Shown: positions 1-10,170 of the stretch, piece after piece
Layout of the letters: each line of letters opens with the position of its first letter
How positions within the stretch are numbered: the stretch's first letter is position 1
Source: Rossellomorea marisflavi
GTDB lineage: Bacteria > Bacillota > Bacilli > Bacillales > Bacillaceae_B
Direction: 5' to 3'
Length of the DNA: 64,000 bases
Assembly: GCF_009806575.1 (NCBI RefSeq)
Contig: NZ_CP047095.1
Span: 1,344,001-1,408,000 of the forward strand
The notes under the pieces: model-generated
The model's input: only the letters and a program-made list of their open reading frames with translations
What the model was told of the DNA's origin: nothing
Database searches by the model: none
Made by a program: the position numbers and the translations under genes

Positions 1-23
1 CCGCACTTTGCTGTGCATATGAA

Positions 24-1559
24 TCAATATTTCACACGCACGGTTTTGGCGTCTCGACTTTCAAGACCGGTATGGGATACAGATGTAACTCCATAGGTGT
101 AGATTCCCTTAACAGGAGGAACGTCTGTATAGGAATCTTCATCTGCGTAGACGACATCGATGATATTGGAAGGGTCATTATAATCGCCTTCACGAGGACC
201 GTCAAACCGGTAGATGACAAACTTTCTTGCAGTGTGTTTCTTATCTTCAATCTCAAGTTTGACACTGCCATGTTTAGATTTCCCTTTTACTTTGGTCGGT
301 TTTTTCGGCAGTTCCCTGTTATTCCAGGGAGTAGGCGGTGTCAATGCTGTTTCTGTATAGATTTCGTCCTTCAGGATATCGGCATATCCAAGGCGGTTGT
401 TATGAAGCTGCTGAAGGGAGAAATGCATTTGTCCTTTTGCCGTGCCGTTTTCACGGTTATCCAGGATCTGTTCCGGTAGTTCATACGGGTCATACCATTG
501 CTGGTCGAAGTTGTCACCGACCTTGTAGTCTGCCATCCCGATATAGAGGTGAACGGGGTGTTCATAGGCGTACTCAGTCACTTCATTGCTCCACCAGTCG
601 AGAAGCACGGAATAGTTTGCAGCGGCAAAGTCCCGGGACCAGTAAATCTGTGGTGTGATATAGTCAATGCTGCCGTCTTTGATCCACTGACGGGTGTCGG
701 CATATAAATCATCGTAGTTCGTCTGACCTGCCGTCGTTTCACTTCCAGTCGGATCCTTGGCGATATTCCTCCAGACGCCGAACGGAGAGATACCGAACTG
801 GACCCATTCCTTCATATCTTTAATAGAAGTATTGATATCTTTGACGAGGAGATCGACATTATTTCTCCGCCAGTCTTCGATTGAATCAAAGTCCTTGCCG
901 TATTTTTCATATGTAGCTTGGTCAGGGAAGTCTTGTCCGGCAATTTTATACGGATAGAAATAATCATCCATATGAACGGCTTCAATATCATAATTGGCTA
1001 CCAGCTCTTCCACAGTCTCGATGAGGTATTGCTGAACCTCAGGCAAGCCGGGATCAAGATAGTATTGGCTTCCATACTTCAGCACCCAGTCAGGGTGTTG
1101 CTTTGCCACATTGCCGGGATCAAGGTCGTTAAGCGTCATGCCGGGCATCGTGACACGGTAGGGATTCACCCACGCATGTAGCTCGATTCCCCGTTTGTGG
1201 GCTTCTTCAAGCATGATGCCGAGGGGATCATATCCCGGATCGGTTCCTTGAGCTTTACCGGTGATGTATTTGGACCAAGGGGCAAGATCTGATGGGTAGA
1301 GGGCATCGACTGTAGGTTTCACCTGATAGATGACCGTATTGAATTTCCTTTCTTTAAGATCATCCAGAGTCGATTGAACCCATGACGTGTAGGCGGCTTT
1401 GTCCATCCCTGCCTTCATGTCGATATTCTGAACAGTGGCAATCCAGGCTGCACGCATCTCATGTTTTGGCTGTGCCGATGCAGAAGCTTGTCCAGCCCAC
1501 ATGGGGGCAAGCAGGGCCAGAAGCAGGATGACGACAATTGACTTTTTTCCTTTTTTCAT
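24..1559 (-). CDS. Family-10-like glycosyl hydrolase (GHL10/DUF187, YngK-like), secreted
   Basis: A 511-residue protein with an N-terminal signal peptide (Lys-rich start, hydrophobic stretch to about residue 22, then ASASA before a likely cleavage site). The body begins with the family hallmark EMRAAWIATVQNID and continues through VIYQVKPTVDALYPS, HAWVNPYRV and a metal/substrate-type HMDDYFYPY segment, as expected of a TIM-barrel GHL10 domain. A small Ig/Fn3-like C-terminal domain follows from about residue 425. Length matches YngK of B. subtilis (about 510 aa). The role is presumably hydrolysis of an extracellular or cell-wall polysaccharide; the substrate is unknown. The start is an ATG with a GGGAGGAG site six bases upstream. 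It stands alone and diverges from gltA; a cre-like site upstream suggests catabolite repression. Confidence 0.88.
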   Translation of the reverse strand: MKKGKKSIVVILLLALLAPMWAGQASASAQPKHEMRAAWIATVQNIDMKAGMDKAAYTSWVQSTLDDLKERKFNTVIYQVKPTVDALYPSDLAPWSKYITGKAQGTDPGYDPLGIMLEEAHKRGIELHAWVNPYRVTMPGMTLNDLDPGNVAKQHPDWVLKYGSQYYLDPGLPEVQQYLIETVEELVANYDIEAVHMDDYFYPYKIAGQDFPDQATYEKYGKDFDSIEDWRRNNVDLLVKDINTSIKDMKEWVQFGISPFGVWRNIAKDPTGSETTAGQTNYDDLYADTRQWIKDGSIDYITPQIYWSRDFAAANYSVLLDWWSNEVTEYAYEHPVHLYIGMADYKVGDNFDQQWYDPYELPEQILDNRENGTAKGQMHFSLQQLHNNRLGYADILKDEIYTETALTPPTPWNNRELPKKPTKVKGKSKHGSVKLEIEDKKHTARKFVIYRFDGPREGDYNDPSNIIDVVYADEDSYTDVPPVKGIYTYGVTSVSHTGLESRDAKTVRVKY

Positions 1560-1585
1560 TGAACTCCTCCCTTTCTTCTTTTGGT

Positions 1586-1600
1586 TAGAAAACGCTTACA
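1586..1600 (-). promoter_or_regulatory. Candidate cre (CcpA) site upstream of the GHL10 gene
   Basis: Matches the cre consensus WTGNAANCGNWNNCW at all but one defined position (A for T at position 2), with the core AAAACGCTTACA. It lies about 27 bases upstream of the glycosyl hydrolase start codon. Catabolite repression of a secreted polysaccharide-degrading enzyme would be expected. Seen only as a motif match. Confidence 0.45.
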
Positions 1601-1878
1601 AATAACTGAGTGAAATAACACTTCACTTATATCTGATAATTCTGTGAAATATTATTTCTACCTACATTATAGAGGCGGGTAGTTCCGTGGTATATAGTTC
1701 CATTAGAGTGAATGGCTTCTAGTGAATACTAGTTGTTTTGCACTATGGTTTTATCTTGTTGAAGAAGGGGTAATAGATTTGGATATCCGGTTATCCAGGA
1801 ATGACCATCTCCTTCCCTGAAATCCGATCTGTCACCGTTTTCCCCAAAACATCCTTGTGGATGGACCTGAAATCACTT

Positions 1879-1895
1879 TGTAAAACTGTCTGACA
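1879..1895 (+). promoter_or_regulatory. Candidate TnrA/GlnR box upstream of gltA
   Basis: TGTAAAACTGTCTGACA fits the TGTNA-N7-TNACA framework exactly; two of the three central W positions deviate. TnrA is known to repress gltAB under nitrogen limitation in B. subtilis, which makes the location biologically sensible, but the site is more than 300 bases from the gltA start, so the promoter would have to be well upstream. Confidence 0.45.
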
Positions 1896-1922
1896 AAAAA
1901 ATTTTTTTAAAGATTTTTTTGT
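1893..1922. repeat. AT-rich perfect inverted repeat
   Basis: Ten-base arms (ACAAAAAAAT and ATTTTTTTGT) separated by a ten-base spacer. The first arm overlaps the end of the TnrA-like box. It could be a bidirectional weak terminator-like structure or simply a curved A-tract; there is no GC stem. Confidence 0.4.
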
Positions 1923-1961
1923 ATGAAAATTCATCTGTGGACCTGCATTTTCCGGATGAAA

Positions 1962-1976
1962 ATGAAAACGATTACT
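1962..1976 (+). promoter_or_regulatory. Candidate cre (CcpA) site upstream of gltA
   Basis: ATGAAAACGATTACT satisfies every defined position of WTGNAANCGNWNNCW. It sits about 230 bases upstream of gltA, next to a CodY-like box, suggesting combined carbon and nitrogen control of glutamate synthase. Confidence 0.5.
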
Positions 1977-1998
1977 TTGTTGTCAAATCAAGGTTTTA

Positions 1999-2013
1999 AA
2001 GATTCTGAAAATT
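1999..2013 (+). promoter_or_regulatory. Candidate CodY box upstream of gltA
   Basis: AAGATTCTGAAAATT matches 13 of 15 positions of the CodY consensus AATTTTCWGAAAATT. CodY senses branched-chain amino acids and GTP, so it is a plausible regulator of a glutamate biosynthetic operon. Motif match only. Confidence 0.4.
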
Positions 2014-2090
2014 AAAGGAAATCTATATGTTTTACCCTGTCGGACTTGCCTGCTTTTCCAACTATAATGGTAAGTGCGGGAGGTTTTTTA

Positions 2091-2147
2091 ATGACTAAAT
2101 TTTTCGTTTTTTCTAAATTTCATGATATACTAACGAAAATCAACTAA
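2091..2147 (+). CDS. Possible 18-residue leader ORF upstream of gltA
   Basis: An ATG preceded by GGGAGG with a seven-base spacer opens an ORF encoding MTKFFVFSKFHDILTKIN. A TATAAT hexamer lies 22 bases upstream of the ATG. The peptide is rich in Phe, Lys and Ile. There is no family match I recognise. It could be a leader peptide or a chance ORF; the well-placed ribosome-binding site is the main argument for it. Confidence 0.25.
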   Translation: MTKFFVFSKFHDILTKIN

Positions 2148-2203
2148 ATGCATCAGGTGGTATTTATTCAATTTTTATACACGTGAGTAGAGGAGGACAT
2201 TGA

Positions 2204-5200
2204 ATGAAAACGAATCTTCCGGCGGCACAAGGATTATATAACCCCCTTCATGAGCATGAAGCATGCGGGATCGGGATGATTGCCAACATTGATGGAAGCA
2301 AATCACATAGTATCGTACAGAATGCGATCAATATTCTCTGTAACCTAGAGCACCGCGGAGGACAGTCCGCTGATACCAGTACCGGTGATGGTGCTGGTAT
2401 TCTTACTCAAATCCCCCATCATTTCTTCAAAAAGCAGTGCGAGAAAGAGGACATCTTCCTTCCGCGTAAAGGAGAATACGGGGTCGGGATGGTCTTCCTC
2501 CCTGAACAATATGAGAAGAGGATGAAAAGCAAAGAGATCTTTGAACGCATCATCGTCGAAGAAGGTCAGGAAGTCCTTGGCTGGAGGCCGGTGCCGTTAA
2601 ATGATTCCTTCGTGGGGAAAGTGGCATCGAAGTCCAAACCGTTCATACGCCAGGTTTTCATCGGTGCGTCTGATGATATGAAAACGCGCATGGACTTTGA
2701 ACGCAAGCTCTATGTAATCCGGAAACGGATCGAAAATGAGGCAGCCAAGGCAGTTGGACAGGAAGATGTGTATATCTGCAGTCTTTCTTCGACCACTATC
2801 GTCTATAAAGGGATGCTGGTGCCTGAGCAGCTGGACTCCTTCTACATTGACCTCAATCATCCTGAATTTCGGTCTGCACTCGCTCTTGTGCATTCCCGTT
2901 TCAGCACGAATACCTTCCCGAGCTGGCAGCGTTCGCATCCGAACCGCTATACGATCCACAACGGTGAATTCAATACCCTGCGCGGAAATGTCAATTGGAT
3001 GAGAGCAAGGGAGAAACTGTGCGAATCCACCGCATTCAATGACGAAGACCTTAAGAAGATCCTTCCTGTCATCGATGAGACAGGCAGTGATTCCTCCATG
3101 TTCGATAACTGCTTCGAGTTCCTCCATCTATCGGGACGATCCCTTGCCCATACGGCCATGATGATGGTACCGGAGCCTTGGGAAAATGATGAAACCATTC
3201 ATCCTAAGAAAAAAGACTTTTATGAATATCATAGCTGTCTCATGGAACCGTGGGATGGACCTGCTGCCCTTGTATTCACCGACGGCAAGGAAATCGGTGC
3301 ATGTCTTGACAGGAACGGCCTGCGCCCTGCCAGATACTATGTGACGAAGAACGGCATGATCGTTCTTGGCTCCGAGGTAGGGGCATTGGATATCTTCGCT
3401 GATGATATTGTTTATAAAGACCGCCTGCAGCCTGGGAAAATGCTATTGGTGGACCTTGAAAAGGGAAGGATCATCCCTGATGAGGAAATCAAGCTGCGTG
3501 TTGCGTCCGAACAGCCTTATCGCCACTGGCTGGATCAGAATAAATTCAATTTGAGAGATCTACCCGATCCTGTAAGGGAGCCGGATACGATACCAGAAGA
3601 AGAGGTAATGGTGCAGCAACAGGCTTTCGGTTATACCACCGAGGAACTCAATAAGCTCATCAAACCGATGGTACTTGAAGGGAAGGATCCCGTCGGGTCC
3701 ATGGGGTATGATTCACCGCTCGCCGTCCTTTCGAAGAAACCACAGCTTCTCTATAACTACTTTAAACAGCTATTTGCCCAGGTGACGAATCCGCCGATCG
3801 ATGCCATCAGGGAACAGATCATCACCTCTGTCGGAACGACAATCGGTGCCGAAGGGAATCTTGTTGCACCGACCCCCGCTAGCTGTCGCCATATCTACCT
3901 CGAGACACCGGTCCTTACGGGTACAGAGTTTGAAAAACTGCGTCAGCAACGTGAAGAGGGCTTCAAAGCCGTCACGCTGTCCATCCTTTTCGAGGTGACT
4001 GAAGAAGGAGATCAACTGACCCCTACCCTGGATCGCCTCTTCGAACAAGCAGATCAAGCGGTAGAGGATGGAACGACCCTCCTGATCCTATCCGATCGCG
4101 GAGTGGAAGAGAAGCGGGCTGCGATTCCTGCCCTCCTTGCCGTATCCGCTCTGCATCACCATTTGATCCGGAAGGGGACACGTACGAGGGTAAGTCTTCT
4201 CCTGGAATCAGGGGAGCCGAGGGAAGTGCACCATTTTGCCACACTGCTCGGCTATGGTGCCGAAGCGATCTACCCATACCTAGCGTATGAAAGCCTGCAT
4301 AGCATGATCGGAAACGGTGAAATCACCGGCAAGACCTTCGACGAAGCCGTCGATAAGTACGTAAAGGCTGCAACGGACGGAGTGGTCAAGGTTCTCTCTA
4401 AGATGGGGATTTCGACCATCCAGAGCTACAGGGGTGCACAGATCTTTGAAGCTGTGGGGATTCAAAACGATGTTATCGATCGCTATTTCACCCGTACGCC
4501 GTCGAGGCTCGGGGGGATCGGGATCGACCTGATCGAGAAGGAAGTCCTTCTGCGCCATAACAAAGCTTACGCCGACCGGAAAGACCCGAACCGGACCCTT
4601 GAATCAGGTGACGAGTTCCAGTACCGGAACAAGGGGGAGGACCACGCTTACAATCCAAGTACGATCCATACGCTGCAGCACGCCTGCCGCACGAATGATT
4701 ATGAGCTTTTCAAGAAGTATTCGCGCATGCTCACCGACGAGAAGCAGCATCTGCAATCGTTAAGGGGCTGCTATCCTTCAAGGACGCCAAATCCATCCCG
4801 ATCGAAGAAGTGGAATCAGTGGAAAGTATCTGCCGACGCTTCAAGACCGGGGCGATGTCATTCGGTTCCATCAGTCAGGAAGCCCATGAAGCTCTGGCCA
4901 TCGCCATGAACCGGATCGGAGGTCGAAGCAACTCGGGAGAAGGCGGAGAACATCCGGATCGCTTCCAAGTTGATGAAAATGGAGACTCCCGCAGAAGCTC
5001 CATCAAGCAGGTAGCTTCAGGGAGATTCGGTGTCACCAGTCATTATCTGGTCAATTCCGATGAGATCCAGATCAAGGTTGCCCAAGGGGCGAAGCCGGGA
5101 GAAGGCGGTCACCTTCCGGGTAAGAAAGTCTATCCTTGGGTAGCGGAAGTAAGGGGGTCCACCCCTGGAGTGGAACTTATCTCACCTCCGCCCCATCATG

Positions 5201-6804
5201 ATATCTATTCCATCGAAGACCTTGCAGAGCTCATCTACAATCTGAAGAATGCCAATCCACGCGCACGCATCAGCGTAAAGCTCGTGTCTGCCGTCGGTGT
5301 CGGGACGATTGCCGCAGGGGTAGCCAAAGGAAGGGCCGATGTGGTCCTCATCTCGGGTTATGATGGAGGGACCGGTGCCGCTCCGAGAACGAGCTTGAAG
5401 CACACGGGCCTCCCGTGGGAGATCGGTCTCGCAGAAGCCCACCAGACTTTGCTCCTCAATCATCTCAGGGACCGGATCGTCGTGGAGACGGACGGAAAGA
5501 TGATGACCGGAAGAGATGTGGTCATCGCCTCCCTGCTCGGAGCAGAAGAATATGGATTCTCAACGGCACCCCTTGTGGTCCTTGGATGCGTAATGATGAG
5601 GGTGTGCCATATGAATACATGTCCGGTCGGGATTGCCACACAAGATCCTGAACTGAGGAAGAAATATATGGGTGACCCTGAGCATGTTGAGAATTTCATG
5701 CGCTTTGTGGCTCAGGAAGCAAGGGAGATCATGGCCCAACTTGGATTCAGGACGATCAATGAGATGATCGGAAGGACCGATGTCCTTGAAGCGAATGAAG
5801 CCATCGACCACTGGAAAGGAAAGGGGATCGATCTATCAGGCCTTCTTTATCAGCCTGATGTGCCTGCTAAAGTGACTCGGTATGCAACGCGCAAGCAAGA
5901 TCATGAATTGACGAAGACCCTCGATTATCAGGAGCTCATCCCACGCTGCCGGAACGCAATCGATAAAGGTGAAAAGGTGGAGTGGACCACAGCCATCCGG
6001 AATATCCACCGTGTTACGGGCACGATGCTCGGAAGTGAAATCACGAAGCGCTACGGTGCGGAAGGACTTCCGGAAGATACCATCCGCCTGACCTTCAAGG
6101 GGTCGGCCGGTCAAAGCTTCGGGGCTTTCATACCGAAAGGCCTTACGTTAAGGCTTGTAGGAGACTCCAATGACTTTGTCGGGAAAGGACTGTCAGGAGG
6201 CAAAATCATCGTTCATCCTGATCCAACGGCCACGTTCATCCCCGAGCGCAATACCATCGTCGGGAACGTATCCTTCTATGGTGCTTCTTCAGGGGAGGCT
6301 TACATTTATGGTATCGCGGGAGAACGTTTCTGTGTGCGTAACAGCGGTGCCGACGTGGTGGTCGAAGGAGTCGGAGATCATGGATGTGAATACATGACGG
6401 GTGGAAAGGTGGTCGTCCTGGGTATGACGGGACGGAACTTTGCTGCAGGAATGTCCGGAGGCGTCGCGTATGTACTGGATGACGACGGAACGTTCCGAAG
6501 CCGCTGCAATCAGGAACTTGTCCATGTACAGCCGCTGTTTGATCCCGAAGAATCGAAAGAATTATATGAAATGATCGAGCGATATGTCTCGTATACCAAT
6601 AGTGATAACGGACGGAAGATCCTTGCGAACTGGGAGTCTTATCTATCGAAATTCGTACGGGTGATCCCGAAATCCTATCTGAAAATGAAAGAACGGATCA
6701 GTGAGTTTGAAAGCAAGGGCCTTGAGAAGTTCGATGCTGAGATGGCGGCATTTGAAGAAGGAACGAAGGAAGAGAAAAAGAAAGTGCTAGAAACGGCGAA
6801 GTAG
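2204..6804 (+). pseudogene. gltA: Glutamate synthase large subunit, interrupted by a one-base frameshift
   Basis: Encodes the large subunit of NADPH-dependent glutamate synthase (glutamine + 2-oxoglutarate to two glutamates). The N-terminal amidotransferase domain has the mature nucleophile in HEHEACGIG (Cys21 after a short propeptide). The central and FMN domains follow, then the 3Fe-4S cysteines in [13 protein letters not shown] and a C-terminal GXGXG beta-helix. The reading frame breaks at the GGGG tract 4764-4767: upstream codons end in LQSLRG, and the downstream frame resumes as [11 protein letters not shown] from 4768. One extra G restores a protein of about 1,530 residues, the normal length (about 1,520). 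As written there are two ORFs, 2204-4909 and 4810-6804. No canonical slippery heptamer fits, so this is a real mutation or a homopolymer sequencing error. The ATG start has a GAGGAGG site. Confidence 0.9.
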
Positions 6805-6820
6805 AAAAGGAGGGGGACTC

Positions 6821-8308
6821 ATGGGAAAAGCGACTGGCTTTATGGAATATAGTAGACAAACATTGAAGGAAAGGCATCCTGGGGAAAGGACGAAGGACTG
6901 GGACGACTACACACTCCCCCTATCGGAACAGGAAGTCAGGAATCAGGGAGCGCGCTGCATGGACTGCGGCGTCCCCACCTGTCAATCGGGAATGGAAATC
7001 AATGGCTCCACTACGGGTTGTCCTGTGTATCACTTGATCCCTGAATGGAATGATCTGGTATACCAGGGGCAATGGAAGGAAGCACTGAAGAGAGAGCACC
7101 AAATGAATAACTTCCCTGAGTTCACGGGATTTGCATGCCCTGCACCGTGTGAAGGGGCATGCGTGCTAGGCATCAACGAGCCGCCCGTTGCCATCCGTAC
7201 GGTAGAACGTTCCATTATCGAGAAGGGATTCCAGGAAGGGTGGGTAATCCCTGAGCCGCCGGAGCACCGTACGGGCAAGCGGGTAGCCGTCGTCGGTTCC
7301 GGTCCTGCCGGGCTTGCGTCTGCTGCCCAGCTGAACAAAGCGGGTCATCTTGTAACCGTATTTGAGAAGCATGATCGCGTGGGTGGTCTCCTTACTTACG
7401 GAATCCCTGAAATGAAGCTCCCCTATTCTGTTGTGGAGCGAAGGGTCAAGATCCTTGAGGAAGAAGGGATCGACTTTGTGACCAATACAGAAGTCGGGAA
7501 GGACTACACCGTCGAACAGCTGCGTGAAAACTTCGATGCCGTCATCCTGTGCGGAGGAGCTGCAGTCCATCGCGATGTACAGGTGGAAGGGCGTGCACTG
7601 AAGGGCGTCCACTATGCCATGGAATTCCTGCACTCCAATACGAAGAGCCTGTTGGATTCGAACCACGGTGATGGGGAGTATATCTCTGCCGCCGGCAAGA
7701 ATGTCATTGTGATCGGAGGCGGGGATACGGGAACAGACTGTCTCGCTACTTCCGTTCGGCACAACTGCAAGAGTCTCACCCAGTTCGACATTTACGATAA
7801 AAAAGGTGCCATGCGTGATGAAGTGGGCAATCCCTGGCCGCAATATCCTGTCATCCACCGGGTCGAATACGGCCAGAAGGAAGCGGAGGAAACATTCGGT
7901 ACCGACCCCCGGGCTTATGCCGTCATGACGAAAAGATTCGTCGGTGACGAGAACGGGCATATCAAGGAAGTCCATACGGTCAACGTGAAGCTTCGTTATG
8001 ATGAAGAAGGCAACAAAATCCGTGAGGAAATCCCATGTAGTGAAAAGGCATGGCCTGCTGACCTTGTTCTTCTCGCGATCGGATTCAGTGGTCCTGAACA
8101 GGATCTCATCAAGGCCATGGAACTTGAAACGAACCAAAATTCAACCGTGAAGGCGGAATATGGCGACTACAGGACCAACGTGGAAGGCGTATTTGCCGCC
8201 GGTGACATGCGACGCGGCCAAAGCCTGATCGTATGGGCGATCAATGAAGGCAGGGAAGCGGCGAGGGAATGTGACCGCTACCTGATGGGAACGACGCAGC
8301 TGCCTTAA
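6821..8308 (+). CDS. gltB: Glutamate synthase small subunit
   Basis: A 495-residue FAD/iron-sulfur protein that passes electrons from NADPH to the large subunit. Cysteine clusters for two 4Fe-4S centres lie near the N-terminus (CMDCGVPTC at about residues 47-55 and CPAPCEGAC near 107-115). An FAD Rossmann motif [12 protein letters not shown] is near residue 155 and an NADPH motif [11 protein letters not shown] near 300. Length is typical for the family. It starts 16 bases after gltA ends, with an AAGGAGGGGG site, so the two are co-transcribed, and it is followed at once by a strong terminator. If the gltA frameshift is real, this subunit lacks its normal partner. Confidence 0.95.
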   Translation: MGKATGFMEYSRQTLKERHPGERTKDWDDYTLPLSEQEVRNQGARCMDCGVPTCQSGMEINGSTTGCPVYHLIPEWNDLVYQGQWKEALKREHQMNNFPEFTGFACPAPCEGACVLGINEPPVAIRTVERSIIEKGFQEGWVIPEPPEHRTGKRVAVVGSGPAGLASAAQLNKAGHLVTVFEKHDRVGGLLTYGIPEMKLPYSVVERRVKILEEEGIDFVTNTEVGKDYTVEQLRENFDAVILCGGAAVHRDVQVEGRALKGVHYAMEFLHSNTKSLLDSNHGDGEYISAAGKNVIVIGGGDTGTDCLATSVRHNCKSLTQFDIYDKKGAMRDEVGNPWPQYPVIHRVEYGQKEAEETFGTDPRAYAVMTKRFVGDENGHIKEVHTVNVKLRYDEEGNKIREEIPCSEKAWPADLVLLAIGFSGPEQDLIKAMELETNQNSTVKAEYGDYRTNVEGVFAAGDMRRGQSLIVWAINEGREAARECDRYLMGTTQLP

Positions 8309-8316
8309 TGAGATGG

Positions 8317-8356
8317 AAAGACTCTTCGGAATATGGAATCCGGAGGGTCTTTTTTT
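8317..8356 (+). terminator. Rho-independent terminator of gltAB
   Basis: A stem of about 12 pairs (AAGACTCTTCGGA against TCCGGAGGGTCTT) with an ATATGGAA loop, followed by a run of T. Confidence 0.85.
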
Positions 8357-8398
8357 GTGATGGGAGCCTAAAAAACACCCATTCCCCTTTCTTCTAAA

Positions 8399-8427
8399 TT
8401 GCACAATCTGCGAATATCGTCTACTAT
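8399..8427 (+). promoter_or_regulatory. Candidate sigma-A promoter of the PTS gene
   Basis: TTGCAC and TACTAT separated by 17 bases. Transcription from here would give a leader of about 135 nt containing an inverted repeat (8472-8512). A second TATAAT at 8526-8531 lacks a good -35 element. Confidence 0.45.
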
Positions 8428-8471
8428 AGGATTTTATGTCCTGTTCGTCTCTTCGTCAGAGGTGGATGCAT

Positions 8472-8512
8472 GGGCAATTTATCATTATGTTCATTTTCCT
8501 ATAGAATTGCCC
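8472..8512 (+). other. Inverted repeat in the PTS gene leader
   Basis: GGGCAATT at 8472-8479 and AATTGCCC at 8505-8512 form a perfect eight-pair stem with a 25-base loop. There is no T-run after it, so it is not a simple terminator. It could be an RNA element or operator half-sites; function unknown. Confidence 0.35.
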
Positions 8513-8568
8513 CGGTTTATGAAATTATAATGTGTTGAGCATCTTAAAGAAAAAAGGGGGAAATGTGT

Positions 8569-10023
8569 ATGATGAACTATTTGCAGCGAATCGGTAAATC
8601 TCTTATGCTGCCGGTTGCCGTCCTTCCAGCGGCTGCCATTCTCATGGGGATCGGATACTGGATCGATTCTGACGGTTGGGGAGGAAATAATCCCTTTGCT
8701 GCCTTCTTGATTAAGGGAGGCGAATCGCTGATTAGCAATATGGGCTTCCTGTTTGCCATCGGGATTGCACTCGGAATGACAAAAGTAAAAGATGGATCGG
8801 CGGCACTCAGCGGTCTGGTGGCCTTCCTGATCATTACGACCCTTTTGTCCCCGGATAGTGTGGCCATGCTTCAGGGTGTCGACGTTGGCTCTGTCAATAT
8901 TGCATTTGAAAAGATCAACAACCAGTTTATCGGGATCCTTTGCGGGATCATAGCGGCTTGGAACTTCAACCGCTTCAGTGAAGTGAAGCTTCCTGATGCC
9001 TTCGCCTTCTTCAGTGGCAAACGGCTTGTGCCGATCATGACGGCCGTATCCATGCTTGTGGTTTCCGTCATCATGCTTTTCTTGTGGCCGCTGATCTTCT
9101 CAGGATTGATCGCCTTCGGGGAGGCCATCAGTTCCCTCAGCTATGTCGGTGCAGGACTCTATGGGTTCTTTAACCGCCTGCTGATTCCGACAGGACTTCA
9201 TCACGCGTTGAACGCTGTATTCTGGTTCGACGTCGCGGGAATCAATGATATCGGGAACTTCTGGTCCGGAAAAGGGGATAAAGGCATTACGGGCATGTAC
9301 ATGGCCGGATTCTTCCCGATCATGATGTTCGGTCTTCCGGCTGCGGCACTTGCCATCTACCATACGGCAAAGCCTGGCAAGAAGAAGCAGATCGGGTCCC
9401 TCATGCTTGCGGCTGGTTTTGCATCCTTCTTCACTGGTGTGACAGAGCCCCTTGAGTTTGCCTTCATGTTTGCGGCACCTGTGCTGTTCCTTGTGCATGC
9501 GGTGCTTATGGGCTTATCCCTTGCAGTAGCGGCGTTCTTCCATTGGACGGCCGGATTCGGTTTCTCGGCAGGACTTATCGACTTTTTATTGAGTTCCAGA
9601 CTGCCGATCGCCAATGCACCTTACATGCTCCTCGTGCAGGGAATCGTCTTCGGTCTGATTTACTACTTCCTATTCCGCTTCATGATCGTGAAGTTCAATC
9701 TGAAGACACCTGGAAGGGGAGAAGATGACTTGGAAGAGGCCGTACAAGAGACGGCTCAGCCTGAGACATCAAAGGAAGATAAGTTCTCAGCCATGGCCTC
9801 TGAGATCTATGCTGGTCTTGGTGGAGACGAAAATGTGACATCCGTTGATAACTGTGTGACCCGTCTGCGAATCGAAGTGGATAATATGGACGTCGTGGAT
9901 CAGAACAGGATCAGGCGCACAGGTGTGCCCGGCATACATGTTGTAGGAGAACATAGCATTCAGGTAATCGTCGGTACATCCGTACAATTCGTCGCGGATG
10001 AAATCCACAAAATAAGAAAATGA
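8569..10023 (+). CDS. PTS permease IIBC, N-acetylglucosamine/glucose type
   Basis: A 484-residue fused IIC-IIB protein that imports and phosphorylates a sugar using phosphate from HPr and IIA. The IIC membrane domain (about residues 1-390) has family motifs including GLHHALNAVFWF and GVTEPLEFAFMF. After a short acidic linker, IIB (from about 405) carries the phosphorylated cysteine in DNCVTRLR (about Cys430) and the C-terminal GTSVQFVADEI. There is no IIA domain, so it must borrow one in trans. Sequence style is closest to NagP/NagE (N-acetylglucosamine), but glucose cannot be excluded. Of three clustered ATGs I choose 8569, eight bases after GGGGG; 8563 is too close and 8572 is also possible. 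It is monocistronic; no nagA or nagB is nearby. Confidence 0.88.
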   Translation: MMNYLQRIGKSLMLPVAVLPAAAILMGIGYWIDSDGWGGNNPFAAFLIKGGESLISNMGFLFAIGIALGMTKVKDGSAALSGLVAFLIITTLLSPDSVAMLQGVDVGSVNIAFEKINNQFIGILCGIIAAWNFNRFSEVKLPDAFAFFSGKRLVPIMTAVSMLVVSVIMLFLWPLIFSGLIAFGEAISSLSYVGAGLYGFFNRLLIPTGLHHALNAVFWFDVAGINDIGNFWSGKGDKGITGMYMAGFFPIMMFGLPAAALAIYHTAKPGKKKQIGSLMLAAGFASFFTGVTEPLEFAFMFAAPVLFLVHAVLMGLSLAVAAFFHWTAGFGFSAGLIDFLLSSRLPIANAPYMLLVQGIVFGLIYYFLFRFMIVKFNLKTPGRGEDDLEEAVQETAQPETSKEDKFSAMASEIYAGLGGDENVTSVDNCVTRLRIEVDNMDVVDQNRIRRTGVPGIHVVGEHSIQVIVGTSVQFVADEIHKIRK

Positions 10024-10030
10024 TTGGCTG

Positions 10031-10063
10031 CCCTCCGGATCGTTCAGGATCCGGGGGGTTTTT
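10031..10063 (+). terminator. Terminator after the PTS gene
   Basis: GC-rich 11-pair stem (CCCTCCGGATC with GATCCGGGGGG) followed by TTTTT. Confidence 0.85.
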
Positions 10064-10170
10064 AGTGACAAGAGGTTTTTCATTTGCTGAAAATGGTCTA
10101 TACTTTTCACTAACACTAGATTCATAGAGGAATCTGCAATCAACAGGCAGTGCCTGATAGGAGGATCAAT

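Larger units (their letters stand above)
1560..2203. promoter_or_regulatory. 644-bp divergent intergenic region upstream of gltA
   Basis: A long, AT-rich, gene-poor stretch between the divergent glycosyl hydrolase and gltA. It holds, in order: a cre-like site (1586-1600), a TnrA/GlnR-like box (1879-1895), a perfect AT-rich inverted repeat (1893-1922), a perfect cre consensus match (1962-1976), a CodY-like box (1999-2013), a TATAAT hexamer (2063-2068), a possible 18-codon ORF with a good ribosome-binding site (2091-2147), and an extended -10 TGATATACT (2123-2131). No divergent gltC regulator gene is present, unlike in B. subtilis. Confidence 0.6.

Noticed and set aside
4761..4772. Programmed ribosomal frameshift in gltA
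   Set aside because: The in-frame codons TTA AGG GGC do not form an X-XXY-YYZ slippery site, and gltA is not known to use frameshifting; an indel is simpler.
7166..8137. 323-codon open frame antisense to gltB
   Set aside because: It lies wholly within gltB, has no ribosome-binding site, odd composition and no recognisable domain; a codon-usage shadow.
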